Of a stretch of DNA of 64,000 nt, positions 8,234-18,527 are shown piece after piece. Origin of the DNA: Nostocales cyanobacterium LEGE 11386 (lineage in GTDB: Bacteria; Cyanobacteriota; Cyanobacteriia; Cyanobacteriales; Nostocaceae); contig JADEXK010000006.1 in assembly GCA_015207155.1 (NCBI GenBank), positions 62,001 to 126,000 of the forward strand. Direction: 5' to 3'. The translations under genes were made by a program, and so were the position numbers. The notes beneath the pieces were generated by a model that was not told the DNA's origin, made no database searches, and saw only the letters and a list, made by a program, of their open reading frames with translations. How positions within the stretch are numbered: the first letter of the stretch is position 1; the number at the start of each line of letters is the position of its first letter.

Positions 8234-9952
8234 ATGACTACACAGACTCAGGTTCGTCCTTCATCGGTTTTTGTTGTAAGTGGTGGTGCGAAAGGAATTA
8301 CAGCTCAATGTGCAATTAAAATGGCACAGCACCAACCTTGTAAGTTTATTTTGCTGGGTCGTTCGCAGCTTTTAGAAATTGAGCCGGCGTTTGTGCAGGA
8401 TTGTTTTGAGGAACCAGCACTAAAGAAACGCATCATGGAAAATCTTCTGTCTCAAGGGGAGAAGCCAACACCCATCAGTGTACAGAAGATATATAACCAG
8501 ATTATTTCTAGTCGAGAAATTAAGAAAACACTGGCAGCGATCGCAGCAACAGGCGCGCAAGCAGAATATATTAGTGTTGATGTCACTAATGTTGCTGATT
8601 TGCAGCAGAAGTTAGCGGCTGTGGATGGAATTACAGGAATTATCCACGGGGCGGGCAATTTAGCTGATAAGTTAATTGAAAAGAAAACAGACCAGGATTT
8701 TGAAAAGGTCTACACAGCTAAGGTGCAGGGATTAGAAAATCTGCTATCTTGCGTGAATCTTGAGCAACTCCAGCATTTAGTGTTGTTCTCCTCCGTAACT
8801 GGATTTTACGGCAATATCGGACAATCTGACTATGCGATCGCTAATGAAATTCTCAATAAATCTGCCCATTTAATCAAGCAAAATTATCCTCAGTGTCATG
8901 TAGTAGCGATTAACTGGGGCGCTTGGGATAGTGGGATGGTATCACCGGAACTAAAAAAAGCTTTTGCAGAGAGGGGAATTGATATTATTCCTGTGGATGC
9001 AGGTACACAAATGTTAGTCAACGAACTTCACCCAGCCCATAATGACACTGCACAAGTTGTCATTGGTAGTCCATTGGTTCCCCCAAGTATCGAGTTAGAC
9101 AACCAACTGCGAACTTATCGCCTGCGTCGCCAGATGACATTGGAAGGTAATCCTTTTTTATATGATCATGTAATTGCGGGTGTTCCAGTATTACCGGCTA
9201 CCTGTGCCATGTCCTGGATTATCAATTCCTGTGAGGAAATTTATCCAGGATATAAACTATTTAGTTACCAAGATTTCAAAATTTTGAAGGGAATTACCTT
9301 CAATGAAACTTTAGCTAAAGAGTATATTTTGGAAATAGAAGAACTTGCCAAATTTAACTCCGAAAAAATAGAACTAAAAGCCAAAATTTGGAGTAAAAAC
9401 CCAGCCGGAAAAACCCATTACCATTTTAGCGCTCAACTCAATCTCCAGCGAGAAATTCCCACAATCCCGATTTATGAATCAATCAATTTAGTTGAAGATA
9501 ACATCATCACAGCTACCAAAAAAGACTTCTATCAAAATGGAGGAGCCACCCTATTTCATGGCCCTGCATTTCAGGAAGTTCAACGTGTTTTAAATATTAC
9601 TCCCGAAAAAATTACCACAGAATGCTTGTGGACAAAACTCAGCCCTCAAAAAGAAGGACAATTCCCCGTCAGATGGGTCAATCCTTATACAACAGACCTG
9701 AGTATGCACGCCTTATGGATATGGACACAACACTTTCATCAAGAAGGTTGCTTACCAGGGAAAGTAGAGAAATTTGAACAATTTGCCCCCACCCCACACA
9801 ACGAACCATTTTACGTCTCTTGCGAAGTAAAAACCAAAACAGCAAGTAGTGCGATCGCTGATTTTATTATCCACGATAAACAAGGAAAAATATACTCCCG
9901 AATGCTAGGTGCTAACGCCATTATTTGGTCAATGAAATTACTCAGAAGTTAA
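8234..9952 (+). CDS. hglD: HglD: ketoreductase catalytic half plus dehydratase
   Basis: This 572-residue protein begins directly with an NADPH-binding Rossmann motif (SGGAKGIT, about residues 16-23). It carries ketoreductase catalytic residues in FSSVTGFYGNIGQSDYAIAN, with Tyr200. Residues about 290-570 are a double-hotdog dehydratase: His312 in DHVIAGVPVLP fits HxxxGxxxxP, and Asp488 in TDLSMH supplies the second catalytic residue. It should reduce beta-keto intermediates and dehydrate them during chain building. The structural subdomain a KR needs is absent here and sits at the HglE C-terminus, so the two proteins probably assemble. ATG 8234 is the only sensible start. The frame differs from hglE, so this is not a simple readthrough pair. 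It is flanked by inverted repeats. Confidence 0.85.
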   Translation: MTTQTQVRPSSVFVVSGGAKGITAQCAIKMAQHQPCKFILLGRSQLLEIEPAFVQDCFEEPALKKRIMENLLSQGEKPTPISVQKIYNQIISSREIKKTLAAIAATGAQAEYISVDVTNVADLQQKLAAVDGITGIIHGAGNLADKLIEKKTDQDFEKVYTAKVQGLENLLSCVNLEQLQHLVLFSSVTGFYGNIGQSDYAIANEILNKSAHLIKQNYPQCHVVAINWGAWDSGMVSPELKKAFAERGIDIIPVDAGTQMLVNELHPAHNDTAQVVIGSPLVPPSIELDNQLRTYRLRRQMTLEGNPFLYDHVIAGVPVLPATCAMSWIINSCEEIYPGYKLFSYQDFKILKGITFNETLAKEYILEIEELAKFNSEKIELKAKIWSKNPAGKTHYHFSAQLNLQREIPTIPIYESINLVEDNIITATKKDFYQNGGATLFHGPAFQEVQRVLNITPEKITTECLWTKLSPQKEGQFPVRWVNPYTTDLSMHALWIWTQHFHQEGCLPGKVEKFEQFAPTPHNEPFYVSCEVKTKTASSAIADFIIHDKQGKIYSRMLGANAIIWSMKLLRS

Positions 9953-10085
9953 TCACTAGGCGCTGCTGAATAAAATCTCTTATTCTTTGCGCCTTTGCGT
10001 CTCTGCGTGCAAAAATTCTCAAATTTGGGGAAAAGCGTAAATCCTACCTACCTTTAAACACCCCACATCTTTTGAGGATATAAAA
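9953..10085. repeat. hglD-hglC gap with inverted GC-rich repeat
   Basis: CTTTGCGCCTTTGCGTCTCT (9985-10004) is the reverse complement of the repeat before hglD. A GAGG ribosome binding site follows shortly before hglC. Confidence 0.7.
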
Positions 10086-13000
10086 ATGCAAAAAATAGCC
10101 ATCATCGGATTATCGTGTCTATTCCCCGATGCTAAAAACCCTGACGAATTTTGGCAAAATCTCATAGCTCAAAAAGAATCCACCTCATCAGCCACAACTA
10201 GCGAAATAGGCGTAGACCCCAACATTTTTTACAACCCAGTTAAAGGCACACCAGATAAAACCTATTCCCTCAAAGGTGGATACATCCGGGACTTTAATTT
10301 TAATCCCGCCGAATATAATCTACCATCAGAATTAGTTGCTGGTTTAGACGACTCCTTTAAATGGTCATTGTATGCCGCCAAACAAGCCATCATCAATAGC
10401 GGCTATTGGGGAAATCAAAACTTCCTGGCCAAATGCGGCGTAATTCTCGGTAATCTTTCCTTCCCCACCAAACTTTCCCATCAATTATTTTCCCCCATTT
10501 ACCAACAAGCGATCGCACCTGCTGTCAGAGAACTTCTACAAGATGAAGATTTCGCTTTAGCTGGTTTACCAAAGACAACAAAAGCGTCTTTATACAACGC
10601 TATGATTTCTGGCTTACCAGCTTCTATAGTTGCCCAAGCTTTATCGCTATCTAGAATTAATTTATGTCTAGATGCTGCTTGTTCTTCGTCATTTTATGCT
10701 ATTAAATTAGCCTCTCATTATCTATCATCTCATAAAGCTGACATGATGTTAGCGGGAGCCATCAGTTGTGCCGATTCGTTGTTTGTACGGATGCTATTTT
10801 CCGGTGTCCAAGGCTTTTCCGAAGACGGTACGAGTCGCCCCTTAGATAAGACATCGAGAGGTTTAATTCCCGGTGATGGCGTGGGTATGGTCGTGCTAAA
10901 AAGATATGCCGATGCTGTCAGAGATGGTGACAATATTCTGGCAACTATTTGTGGGAATGGACTCTCCAATGATGGTAAAGGGAAGCATTTACTAAGTCCC
11001 AATACCAAAGGGCAAGTCCTCGCCTTTGAAAGAGCTTATAACGAAGCTCAAATTAGTCCCCAAAGTATTGATTATCTGGAGTGTCACGCTACCGGCACAT
11101 TACTAGGTGATACAACTGAACTTAATTCCATAGCTACATTTTTTGGACAACATCAAGCCTCACCATTGGTAGGTTCTGCTAAAGCCAACACCGGACATCT
11201 ACTAACGGCTGCTGGTATGGTGGGCTTGACTAAGGTCATTCTGAGTATGTCTCAGGGAGTCATTCCACCTACTATTAATGTTGATGTCCCTTTAGCCTCA
11301 GACAATAATGTCATTTCCAGTGAAAATATTGTCAGAAAAGCTACAGCCTGGCCTAACAACAATACACCAATTAAACGAGCAGCCATCAGTGCTTTTGGGT
11401 TTGGTGGTACCAATTCCCATCTAATTATTGAACAAGGCATTACAGCATCAACCGCTAACTCTACAACCCCTACACCACCTGCCAAAATTGCCATTGTTGG
11501 GATGGATGCCTTCTTTGGTGGATGTAACGGCTTAGATGCCTTTGAACGCAGTATTTATGAAGGAACCCAGCATTTTATTCCTCTACCACCCTCTAGATGG
11601 CATGGTATAGAGGAGCAAACTAACTTACTGCAAGAGTACGGTTTAACAGATGGAAAAGCGCCTGTAGGGGCATACATCCAAGACTTTGACATTGATACTT
11701 TAGCTTGTAAAATTCCCCCCAACGAAGTTGAAAAACTCAATCCCCAACAATTGCTACTTTTAAAAGTTGCTGACCGCGCTGTTAAAGATGCAGGACTGAA
11801 AGAAGGGGGAAATGTAGCGGTAATTGTGGCGGCGGAAACAGAGTTTTCTGTCCATCAATTACAGCAAAGATGGGATTTATCTTGGCAAGTCAAAGAAGGC
11901 TTACTGTCCGATAATATCGCTTTACCAGATGCAGACCTTTCCCAGTTAGAAGGCGTTGTTAAAGATAGCATTCACCATCCAGTCGAAACCGGCGAGTATG
12001 TCAGTCACATCGCCAATATTATGGCGAGTCGGATTTCCGCTTTGTGGAATTTCACTGGCCCCGCCTTCACCATGACATCTGGTGAAAACTCTGCCCTCAA
12101 GGCCTTGGAAGTTGCTCAAATGCTACTAGCATCTGGCGAAGTCGAGGCTGTAGTTTTGGGTGCAGTAGATTTAGCCGGTGGTGTAGAAAATGTCTTATTA
12201 CGCAGTCAATTAGGCAAAGTCAATACAGGCATCAATACCTTAAGCTTTGACCAAAACGCCGATGGTTGGATGGTCGGTGAAGGTGCGGGTGCAGTAGTCC
12301 TCAAACGTCACGACACTGCCCAACAAGACAAGCAACGAATTTATGCTGTAGTCGATGCCGTCAGTTTTGCCGAAAGTAGTTCTCCTCAGCTAACAACATC
12401 TGATGCCCAAGCTATCCAAGAGGCCTGTCAACAAGCCTTCCAGATGGCAGAGATTGAACCTCAAGAGGTCAACTATGTAGAAGTATTTGGTAGTGGTATT
12501 CCCCAACAAGACACAGCCGAAATTACTGGCTTGTTACAGGCTTATCCCCAGACTGGTAATGGTTTGCAGTGTGCCATAGGTAGCGTTAAGGCGAATATCG
12601 GTCATACATATACGGCATCAGGAATTGCCAGTTTAATCAAAACTGCCCTCTGCCTGTATTACAGATACATTCCAGCCACACCTCAATGGTCTGGTGCCAA
12701 AACACCACAACTATGGGAAGGTAGTCCCTTCTATGTAGCTACAGAATCTAGACCTTGGTTTGTCGATAAAGGCGGTACTCGTCGGATAGCTGCTCTCAAT
12801 AGCATCGGTATAGATGGGACTTACTCCCATGTCATCTTGTCAGAAGACCCAGACCAACAAGAACGAGATACTAGGTATTTACAGCAGATGCCTTTTCATC
12901 TGTTCCCCGTAGTAGCTGAGAATCAAGGCAACTTACAAGAGGTTTTAAATAACCTTCAACAAAGTATCGAAGAGAGTTCTTGTTTATCCACCACAGCCAG

Positions 13001-14765
13001 TCAGACCTTCACCACCTTTAAAGAACATACCGATGCTAAATATGCCCTAGCAATTACCGGACGTAACAAAAAAGAACTCCTCAAACAAATCGATGCAGCC
13101 CGTAAAGGCGTAAATACTGCCTTTGAAAAGGGTACAGATTGGCAATCACCACTAGGTAGTTATTTTACAGCCAATCCCTTGGGTAAACGCGGAACATTAG
13201 CCTATGTCTATCCAGCCGCAGTCAATTCTTATATCGGCATCGGCCGCACAGTCTTCCGCCTCTTCCCCAAAGTCTTCGAGGACTTAAAAAGCAACAATCT
13301 CTATAACCGTGCAGCCGATGTAGAGAAGTTAGTTTATCCCCGCAGCTTTCCTAAGCTCACAACCAGACAACTAGAAACCCTCGAAAAGCAACTGTTAGAT
13401 GATTCCCTGGCGATGTTTGAAAGTGAAATCGCCTTCGCCAGATACATGACAGCAATTTTCCGAGACGACTTTCAAGTCAAACCCCAATGCGTCTTCGGCT
13501 ATAGCTTAGGTGAAACCAGCATGATGGTAGCCCAAGGGGTTTGGAGTGATTTTGAAGGCGGTAGTAACACCCTCAACTCATCACCCTTGTTTGGCGATAA
13601 ATTATCAGGCCCAAAAAACGCCGTCCGTGAGTATTGGGGCTTAACTACAACAGAATTACAAGAAGATAACTTCTGGGGTACTTATGTACTCATGGCCACC
13701 CCCTCTCAAGTCAGAGAAGCTCTCAAACATGAGTCACGAGTTTATTTAACTCAAATCAACACACCAGAAGAAGTCTTAATTGCTGGTGAGAAAACAGCTT
13801 GTCAAAGAGTCATCAAAACCCTTGGCTGCAACTCCTTCCCTGCACCCTTCGATCATGTCATACATTGTGACCCTATGCGATCGCAATACGCAGAGATAGC
13901 CAAAGTCAACACCTTACCCAGCCAAAATTTACCAGGTATCACATTTTACTCCGCCGCCGAATACCAACCCATCGTCCTAGATAGTGGTGTCATAGCGCGC
14001 AGCATAGCCACCGGACTGAGCCAACAACTGGACTTTCCCCGACTAGTTAACCGTATCTACGACGACGGCGTAAAAATATTCATCGAAGCCGGTGCAGGTG
14101 GAGTATGTTCACGATGGATTAGCAAAATCTTAGAAAACAAAGAACACCTCACCGTATCCCTAAATCGTAGAGGCATGGATGACCACACTTCTATGGTCAA
14201 AGCCTTAGCAAAACTAGTCAGCCACCGAGTCACCTTAGACTTATCACCACTGTACAACCTCACCACCACCACCAAACAAAACAAATTAACCCTAAGAACC
14301 ATCACTCTAGGCGGTAAATCAATTACTGCGGCAATATTGACCGAAGAAAACCGTAAACACTTCCAAAATATCGCCAATAACCTCAACAATTATCGGGTGG
14401 AAAATCTGCATCAGGACATACAATTACCCACCTCAATCCAGCCAGCAGAAGACCCAATAAAAAATATCATGGAACACGGTTTTGAGACTCCAGAAGAATT
14501 ACAATCTTTTGAGTCAACAGCCCTGGGACAGAAAAATCTGCAACCAATTGTGTCATCTCCAGTCACAAATCATCAACTTGATAACACAATTAGAATGTCT
14601 GAACTCAACAAAACTCAGTATCAAAAACTGAGTGAAAACAATGACCGCATAACCAAAAATCATACTGCTTTCTTACAAGCCAGAAAAGATTTTAGTAAAC
14701 AAATGAGCGAAATCATTCAATTACAACTAGCCTGTGCAGAAAACTTATTGAATGAAGAAACTTAA
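10086..14765 (+). CDS. hglC: HglC: KS, chain-length-factor-like KS and PfaB-type acyltransferase
   Basis: 1559 residues. KS1 (about 1-455) is catalytically complete: Cys199 in LDAACSSS, His334 in CHATGT, His371 in KANTGH. KS2 (about 465-925) is a pseudo-KS: TSGENSAL places Glu667 where the active Cys belongs and the first His motif is lost (VFGSGIPQQD), as in chain length factors of PfaC. The third domain (about 1030-1400) is an acyltransferase with Ser1140 in GYSLGE, resembling PfaB. The protein therefore combines the KS-CLF of PfaC with PfaB. The last 45 residues form a charged helix (HTAFLQARKDFSKQMSEI) like two helices in HglE and could be a docking element. An AGGAT site lies just upstream of ATG 10086. 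It is predicted to carry out condensation and set chain length. Confidence 0.85.
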   Translation: MQKIAIIGLSCLFPDAKNPDEFWQNLIAQKESTSSATTSEIGVDPNIFYNPVKGTPDKTYSLKGGYIRDFNFNPAEYNLPSELVAGLDDSFKWSLYAAKQAIINSGYWGNQNFLAKCGVILGNLSFPTKLSHQLFSPIYQQAIAPAVRELLQDEDFALAGLPKTTKASLYNAMISGLPASIVAQALSLSRINLCLDAACSSSFYAIKLASHYLSSHKADMMLAGAISCADSLFVRMLFSGVQGFSEDGTSRPLDKTSRGLIPGDGVGMVVLKRYADAVRDGDNILATICGNGLSNDGKGKHLLSPNTKGQVLAFERAYNEAQISPQSIDYLECHATGTLLGDTTELNSIATFFGQHQASPLVGSAKANTGHLLTAAGMVGLTKVILSMSQGVIPPTINVDVPLASDNNVISSENIVRKATAWPNNNTPIKRAAISAFGFGGTNSHLIIEQGITASTANSTTPTPPAKIAIVGMDAFFGGCNGLDAFERSIYEGTQHFIPLPPSRWHGIEEQTNLLQEYGLTDGKAPVGAYIQDFDIDTLACKIPPNEVEKLNPQQLLLLKVADRAVKDAGLKEGGNVAVIVAAETEFSVHQLQQRWDLSWQVKEGLLSDNIALPDADLSQLEGVVKDSIHHPVETGEYVSHIANIMASRISALWNFTGPAFTMTSGENSALKALEVAQMLLASGEVEAVVLGAVDLAGGVENVLLRSQLGKVNTGINTLSFDQNADGWMVGEGAGAVVLKRHDTAQQDKQRIYAVVDAVSFAESSSPQLTTSDAQAIQEACQQAFQMAEIEPQEVNYVEVFGSGIPQQDTAEITGLLQAYPQTGNGLQCAIGSVKANIGHTYTASGIASLIKTALCLYYRYIPATPQWSGAKTPQLWEGSPFYVATESRPWFVDKGGTRRIAALNSIGIDGTYSHVILSEDPDQQERDTRYLQQMPFHLFPVVAENQGNLQEVLNNLQQSIEESSCLSTTASQTFTTFKEHTDAKYALAITGRNKKELLKQIDAARKGVNTAFEKGTDWQSPLGSYFTANPLGKRGTLAYVYPAAVNSYIGIGRTVFRLFPKVFEDLKSNNLYNRAADVEKLVYPRSFPKLTTRQLETLEKQLLDDSLAMFESEIAFARYMTAIFRDDFQVKPQCVFGYSLGETSMMVAQGVWSDFEGGSNTLNSSPLFGDKLSGPKNAVREYWGLTTTELQEDNFWGTYVLMATPSQVREALKHESRVYLTQINTPEEVLIAGEKTACQRVIKTLGCNSFPAPFDHVIHCDPMRSQYAEIAKVNTLPSQNLPGITFYSAAEYQPIVLDSGVIARSIATGLSQQLDFPRLVNRIYDDGVKIFIEAGAGGVCSRWISKILENKEHLTVSLNRRGMDDHTSMVKALAKLVSHRVTLDLSPLYNLTTTTKQNKLTLRTITLGGKSITAAILTEENRKHFQNIANNLNNYRVENLHQDIQLPTSIQPAEDPIKNIMEHGFETPEELQSFESTALGQKNLQPIVSSPVTNHQLDNTIRMSELNKTQYQKLSENNDRITKNHTAFLQARKDFSKQMSEIIQLQLACAENLLNEET

Positions 14766-15058
14766 TTAAATTTAAGGGCGTTGCTAATTGAAAGTATGAA
14801 TTAACTCACGCGGAGGCGCAGAGGCGCAGAGTTGCAGAGAGTAAGAGATGAGAATAGTTGATTTGTAAATTTCATACTTGAAGTCAGTAATGCCAAATTA
14901 GAACTTACGTAATACTTTTCTAAAACTCTCATTCCTCCGTGACCTCTGCGTCTCTGTGGTTCCTTAAAAAAAATCCCCCTGACAACACAAATAGGATTCC
15001 TACACCTCTTCCCTCAACACTTAATAACCCATCATTAACAACTTGAGGTAAAACTACA
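14766..15058. repeat. hglC-hglA gap with repeat element
   Basis: AAGTATGAA (14792-14800) and TTCATACTT (14871-14879) form an inverted repeat around a GC-rich repeat at 14807-14831. A second repeat, CTCTGCGTCTCTGTGG (14944-14959), lies in the opposite orientation. ACTTGAGGTAAAAC before 15059 supplies the hglA ribosome binding site. Confidence 0.65.
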
Positions 15059-16723
15059 GTGACCCCCGTAGATACACTACCAAACAAACACAATAATAGC
15101 CTGAAATTCTCCCCCCATATTCACACCCAGAACCTCACATGGAAAGGGTGCTTAGATAGTGTATCCTTTGACCAATTAACCATTAAAACCAAACTACAAA
15201 CATTAGATAAACCCTGTTACATCCTCAAAATCGCCGACAAAATCGGTGTCACCAACGAAGGCTACATCTGCCAAGAAAATAACCCAACCGCACAACTCCT
15301 CACCTCCATTCCCCCCATCACCCTCGAACAACTAGGAGACCCCACTTTCCTAGCTTTTCACAAAGTCAAATACGCCTACGTCACCGGTGCAATGGCAGGC
15401 GGTATAGCCTCCGAAGAAATGGTCATCGCCCTGGGAAAAGCCAAAATATTAAGCTCCTTCGGTGCAGGTGGACTACCTCCAGAACGCTTAGAAACAGCTA
15501 TTAAGCGGATTCAAGAAGCCCTTCCGAATGGCCCCTACGCCTTCAACTTAATTCACAGCCCCAACGACATGGCCATCGAACGCCGTGCCGTACAACTATA
15601 CCTCAAACATCAAGTCAGAACCGTAGAAGCCTCAGCATTTCTCGACTTAACCCCCAACATCGTTTATTACCGTGTCGCAGGACTCAGCTTAAACGATGCT
15701 AACCAAATCGAAATTAAAAACAAAGTCATCGCTAAAATTTCTCGTCGAGAAGTAGCAACCAAATTTTTGCAACCAGCACCACCCAGAATCATCAAAGAAC
15801 TCCTAGAACAAGGATTAATCACCGACTTACAAGCCAAACTAGCAGCTAAAGTCCCTATGGCTGACGATATTACCGTCGAAGCCGATTCTGGTGGACATAC
15901 AGATAATCGTCCCCTTGTCTGTTTATTGCCTTCTATTATTGCTTTGCGGAATGAAATCCAAGAACAATATCATTACGACCAACCAATTAGAATTGGTGTA
16001 GCCGGGGGAATTGCCACACCACAATCAGCCTTAGCGGCTTTTATGATGGGTGCTGCGTATATCATGACTGGCTCAATTAATCAGTCTTGCGTTGAATCTG
16101 GAGCTTGTGAACATACCAAAAAATTACTAGCTCAGGCAGAAATGGCGGATATGATTATGGCTCCAGCCGCCGATATGTTTGAAATGGGGGTGAAACTGCA
16201 AGTCCTCAAACGCGGCACAATGTTTCCCATGCGAGCGCAAAAGTTGTATGAATTATACCGGACTTATGACTCCATTGAAGACATTCCCATAGCAGAAAGA
16301 CAGAAACTAGAAAAGCAAGTTTTTCGGAAAACTCTGGCCGAAGTATGGGAAGGAACAGCAGCTTATTTATCCCAGAAAAACCCTGAAAAGCTAGGCAAGG
16401 CAGTTAATAATCCTAAGCTGAAAATGGCATTAATTTTTCGCTGGTATTTAGGATTATCTTCTCGTTGGTCTAGTTCTGGGGAAAAAGGCAGAGAAGTCGA
16501 TTATCAAATTTGGTGTGGCCCAGCAATGGGTGGTTTTAATGATTGGGTGCGGGGTTCTTACTTAGCTGAACCACAGAATCGCCGGGTAGTTGATGTTGCT
16601 TATCACATCATGACAGGAGCAGCCTTCTTATATCGCATTCAAAGCTTGAAAATTCAAGGAATGCAAATCCCCGAAGATTACAGTCAGTATTGCCCAGAAT
16701 ATTCTCAATTATTGGAGATGTAA
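15059..16723 (+). CDS. hglA: HglA: PfaD-like FMN enoyl reductase
   Basis: A 554-residue PfaD / nitronate-monooxygenase-fold protein. Seen: [20 protein letters not shown] and [15 protein letters not shown] near the start of the barrel, [13 protein letters not shown] with the glycine/histidine loop, and [20 protein letters not shown] plus [15 protein letters not shown] motifs for FMN phosphate binding. In PUFA synthases PfaD is the discrete trans-acting enoyl reductase. Here it should saturate the chain, giving the saturated alkyl backbone of heterocyst glycolipids. The start is a GTG at 15059, with TTGAGGT about 12 bases upstream; no ATG lies nearby in frame. The stop is 2 bases before hglB, whose ribosome binding site (GGAG) is inside this gene, so the two are translationally linked. 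Confidence 0.85.
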   Translation: MTPVDTLPNKHNNSLKFSPHIHTQNLTWKGCLDSVSFDQLTIKTKLQTLDKPCYILKIADKIGVTNEGYICQENNPTAQLLTSIPPITLEQLGDPTFLAFHKVKYAYVTGAMAGGIASEEMVIALGKAKILSSFGAGGLPPERLETAIKRIQEALPNGPYAFNLIHSPNDMAIERRAVQLYLKHQVRTVEASAFLDLTPNIVYYRVAGLSLNDANQIEIKNKVIAKISRREVATKFLQPAPPRIIKELLEQGLITDLQAKLAAKVPMADDITVEADSGGHTDNRPLVCLLPSIIALRNEIQEQYHYDQPIRIGVAGGIATPQSALAAFMMGAAYIMTGSINQSCVESGACEHTKKLLAQAEMADMIMAPAADMFEMGVKLQVLKRGTMFPMRAQKLYELYRTYDSIEDIPIAERQKLEKQVFRKTLAEVWEGTAAYLSQKNPEKLGKAVNNPKLKMALIFRWYLGLSSRWSSSGEKGREVDYQIWCGPAMGGFNDWVRGSYLAEPQNRRVVDVAYHIMTGAAFLYRIQSLKIQGMQIPEDYSQYCPEYSQLLEM

Positions 16724-16725
16724 AA

Positions 16726-18261
16726 ATGACTCTAAAACAATCTTATAGTGCAGCAGATATTCAAGCTTGGTTGGTATCTAACTTGGCTGAGTTAATAGGA
16801 GTAGAAACTGACGAAATAGATGTCAGCGAGAATTTAGAAACCTATGGTTTAGATTCAGCACAAGCAATGACTCTAGTGAGTAAGTTGGAAAAACTGCTGG
16901 GATTTCAACCATCTCCACTTCTCTTATGGCACTACCCAACTATTGCTTCACTTTCACAACGTTTAGCTGATAGCGATAGCGTGGCATCAGCCATAGAATT
17001 ACAAGAAGGTGTACAAGTTCAGGACAGTCAGACAAATTCTAACGTCAATATTGTTGCTCCGGTTCTAGATTTGGGTGCTGAAGCTGTACTTGACCCCACC
17101 ATTCATCCTGGTGCTGCATCTAGCGTGTCTATCGGTGAACCCAAGAATATATTTTTAACTGGGGGAACTGGTTTCTTAGGTGCTTTTATTATCCGGGAAC
17201 TACTACAAGAAACTGATGCAGATATTTATTGCTTAGTGCGGGCTGCTAATTCTACCGAAGGCAAAAATAAACTGCAAAAAAACCTGGAGCAGTATGCAAT
17301 TTGGGATGAGAAATTTAATTCTCGAATTATCCCCATAGTTGGTGATTTATCTGAACCACTTTTGGGTATTGCCTCCGAACAGTTTCAAATTTTAGCTACT
17401 AATATTGATACCATCTACCATAGTGCCGCTTTACTGAATTATGTATATCCATACTCAGCATTAAAGACAGCTAACGTTCTAGGAACTCAAGAAGTTTTAA
17501 GATTGGCTTGTCAAATCAAAGTCAAGCCAGTACATTACGTTTCCAGTGTTGCTGTGTTTGAATCACCTGCTTATGCTGGTCATTTAGTAGAAGAACAAGA
17601 TGATTTCAATCATTGGGAAGGTATTTATCTTGGTTATTCTCAAACGAAATGGGTGGCAGAAAAGTTAGTCAAGATTGCCCGTGATAGAGGTTTACCTGTA
17701 ACTATCCATAGACCACCATTAATCTCAGGAGATAGCAAAACAGGGATTTGTAACACTCATGACTTTATTAATTTGATGACCAAGGGTTGTCTACAGATGG
17801 GATGTTTTCCTGATGTGGATTATATGTTGGATATGTCTCCGGTGGATTATGTAAGTAAAGCTGTTGTTTATCTATCAAGACAAAAAGAATCGATAGGTAA
17901 GGCTTTCCACTTGCAACATCCTCAACCCATTTCTTTAAAGAATCTAGTTGAATGGGTGCGCTCTTTTGGGTATCCGGTGGAGATGATTCCCTATGAACAA
18001 TGGCAAGCAGAGTTAATTAATAATGTATCTTCTGTGGATAATCCTTTGTATACCCTGCGACCTTTTTTACTGGAACGCTGGTCTGATGAACAACTGACTA
18101 TTCCAGATTTGTATCTCCAAGCTAGAAGACCGACTATTAGTTGTCAGGAAACGCTGAAAGCACTCTCAGGTAGTTCTATTGTTTGTCCGCCAATTGATTC
18201 CCAATTGCTGATGACTTACACTTCCTACTTGATTAATAGTGGTTTTTTGACGCTTGCCTAA
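16726..18261 (+). CDS. hglB: HglB (HetM): acyl carrier protein plus thioester reductase
   Basis: 511 residues, close to the length of HetM/HglB of Anabaena PCC 7120. Residues about 10-85 are an ACP with Ser44 in YGLDSAQAM. From about 140 there is an extended-SDR thioester reductase: LTGGTGFLG at 144-152, [14 protein letters not shown], and the catalytic [10 protein letters not shown]. Such domains release a carrier-bound chain by NADPH-dependent reduction, which fits the fatty alcohol aglycone of heterocyst glycolipids. ATG 16726 follows the hglA stop by 2 bases with GGAG 8 bases upstream; the longer frame from 16690 overlaps hglA and is rejected. A 13-bp perfect hairpin follows 26 bases after the stop. 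Confidence 0.88.
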   Translation: MTLKQSYSAADIQAWLVSNLAELIGVETDEIDVSENLETYGLDSAQAMTLVSKLEKLLGFQPSPLLLWHYPTIASLSQRLADSDSVASAIELQEGVQVQDSQTNSNVNIVAPVLDLGAEAVLDPTIHPGAASSVSIGEPKNIFLTGGTGFLGAFIIRELLQETDADIYCLVRAANSTEGKNKLQKNLEQYAIWDEKFNSRIIPIVGDLSEPLLGIASEQFQILATNIDTIYHSAALLNYVYPYSALKTANVLGTQEVLRLACQIKVKPVHYVSSVAVFESPAYAGHLVEEQDDFNHWEGIYLGYSQTKWVAEKLVKIARDRGLPVTIHRPPLISGDSKTGICNTHDFINLMTKGCLQMGCFPDVDYMLDMSPVDYVSKAVVYLSRQKESIGKAFHLQHPQPISLKNLVEWVRSFGYPVEMIPYEQWQAELINNVSSVDNPLYTLRPFLLERWSDEQLTIPDLYLQARRPTISCQETLKALSGSSIVCPPIDSQLLMTYTSYLINSGFLTLA

Positions 18262-18287
18262 TTTACCTTATTAGTAACAGTTAAAAA

Positions 18288-18322
18288 TTATGAGTGATAA
18301 ATAATAAACTTATCACTCATAA
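18288..18322. terminator. Hairpin after hglB
   Basis: TTATGAGTGATAA (18288-18300) pairs perfectly with TTATCACTCATAA (18310-18322) around a 9-base loop, 26 bases past the hglB stop. No clean U-run follows on the + strand, so it may be an atypical terminator or an mRNA 3' stabiliser. Confidence 0.55.
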
Positions 18323-18329
18323 ACAAATA

Positions 18330-18527
18330 AACGTGAGTTCGACAAGTGTAAAAACCCCTCTCCAAACCTCTCCCCTGCTAGGAGGAGCCACTGCGTTGCG
18401 CGGGTTCCCCGCGTTGTAGCAAGTGGCGTAGAGGCTTCAAAACCTTAATTTCTCGTTGAGCTTTCAAGATATTTAAGCCCCTCTTTGTGCCGGAGAGGGG
18501 TTGGGGAGAGGTCATCAAACTCACGTT
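18330..18527. mobile_element. MITE-like interspersed element with long inverted ends
   Basis: The ends AACGTGAGTTCGA (left) and the reverse complement of TCAAACTCACGTT (right) match, followed inward by CCCCTCTCC-rich and GGAGAGGGG-rich arms. The centre holds a second palindromic repeat (GCGTTGCGCGGGTTCCCCGC). It has no coding capacity. A related half element lies at 41707-41760. Length and structure suggest a non-autonomous, transposase-dependent repeat. Confidence 0.6.
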
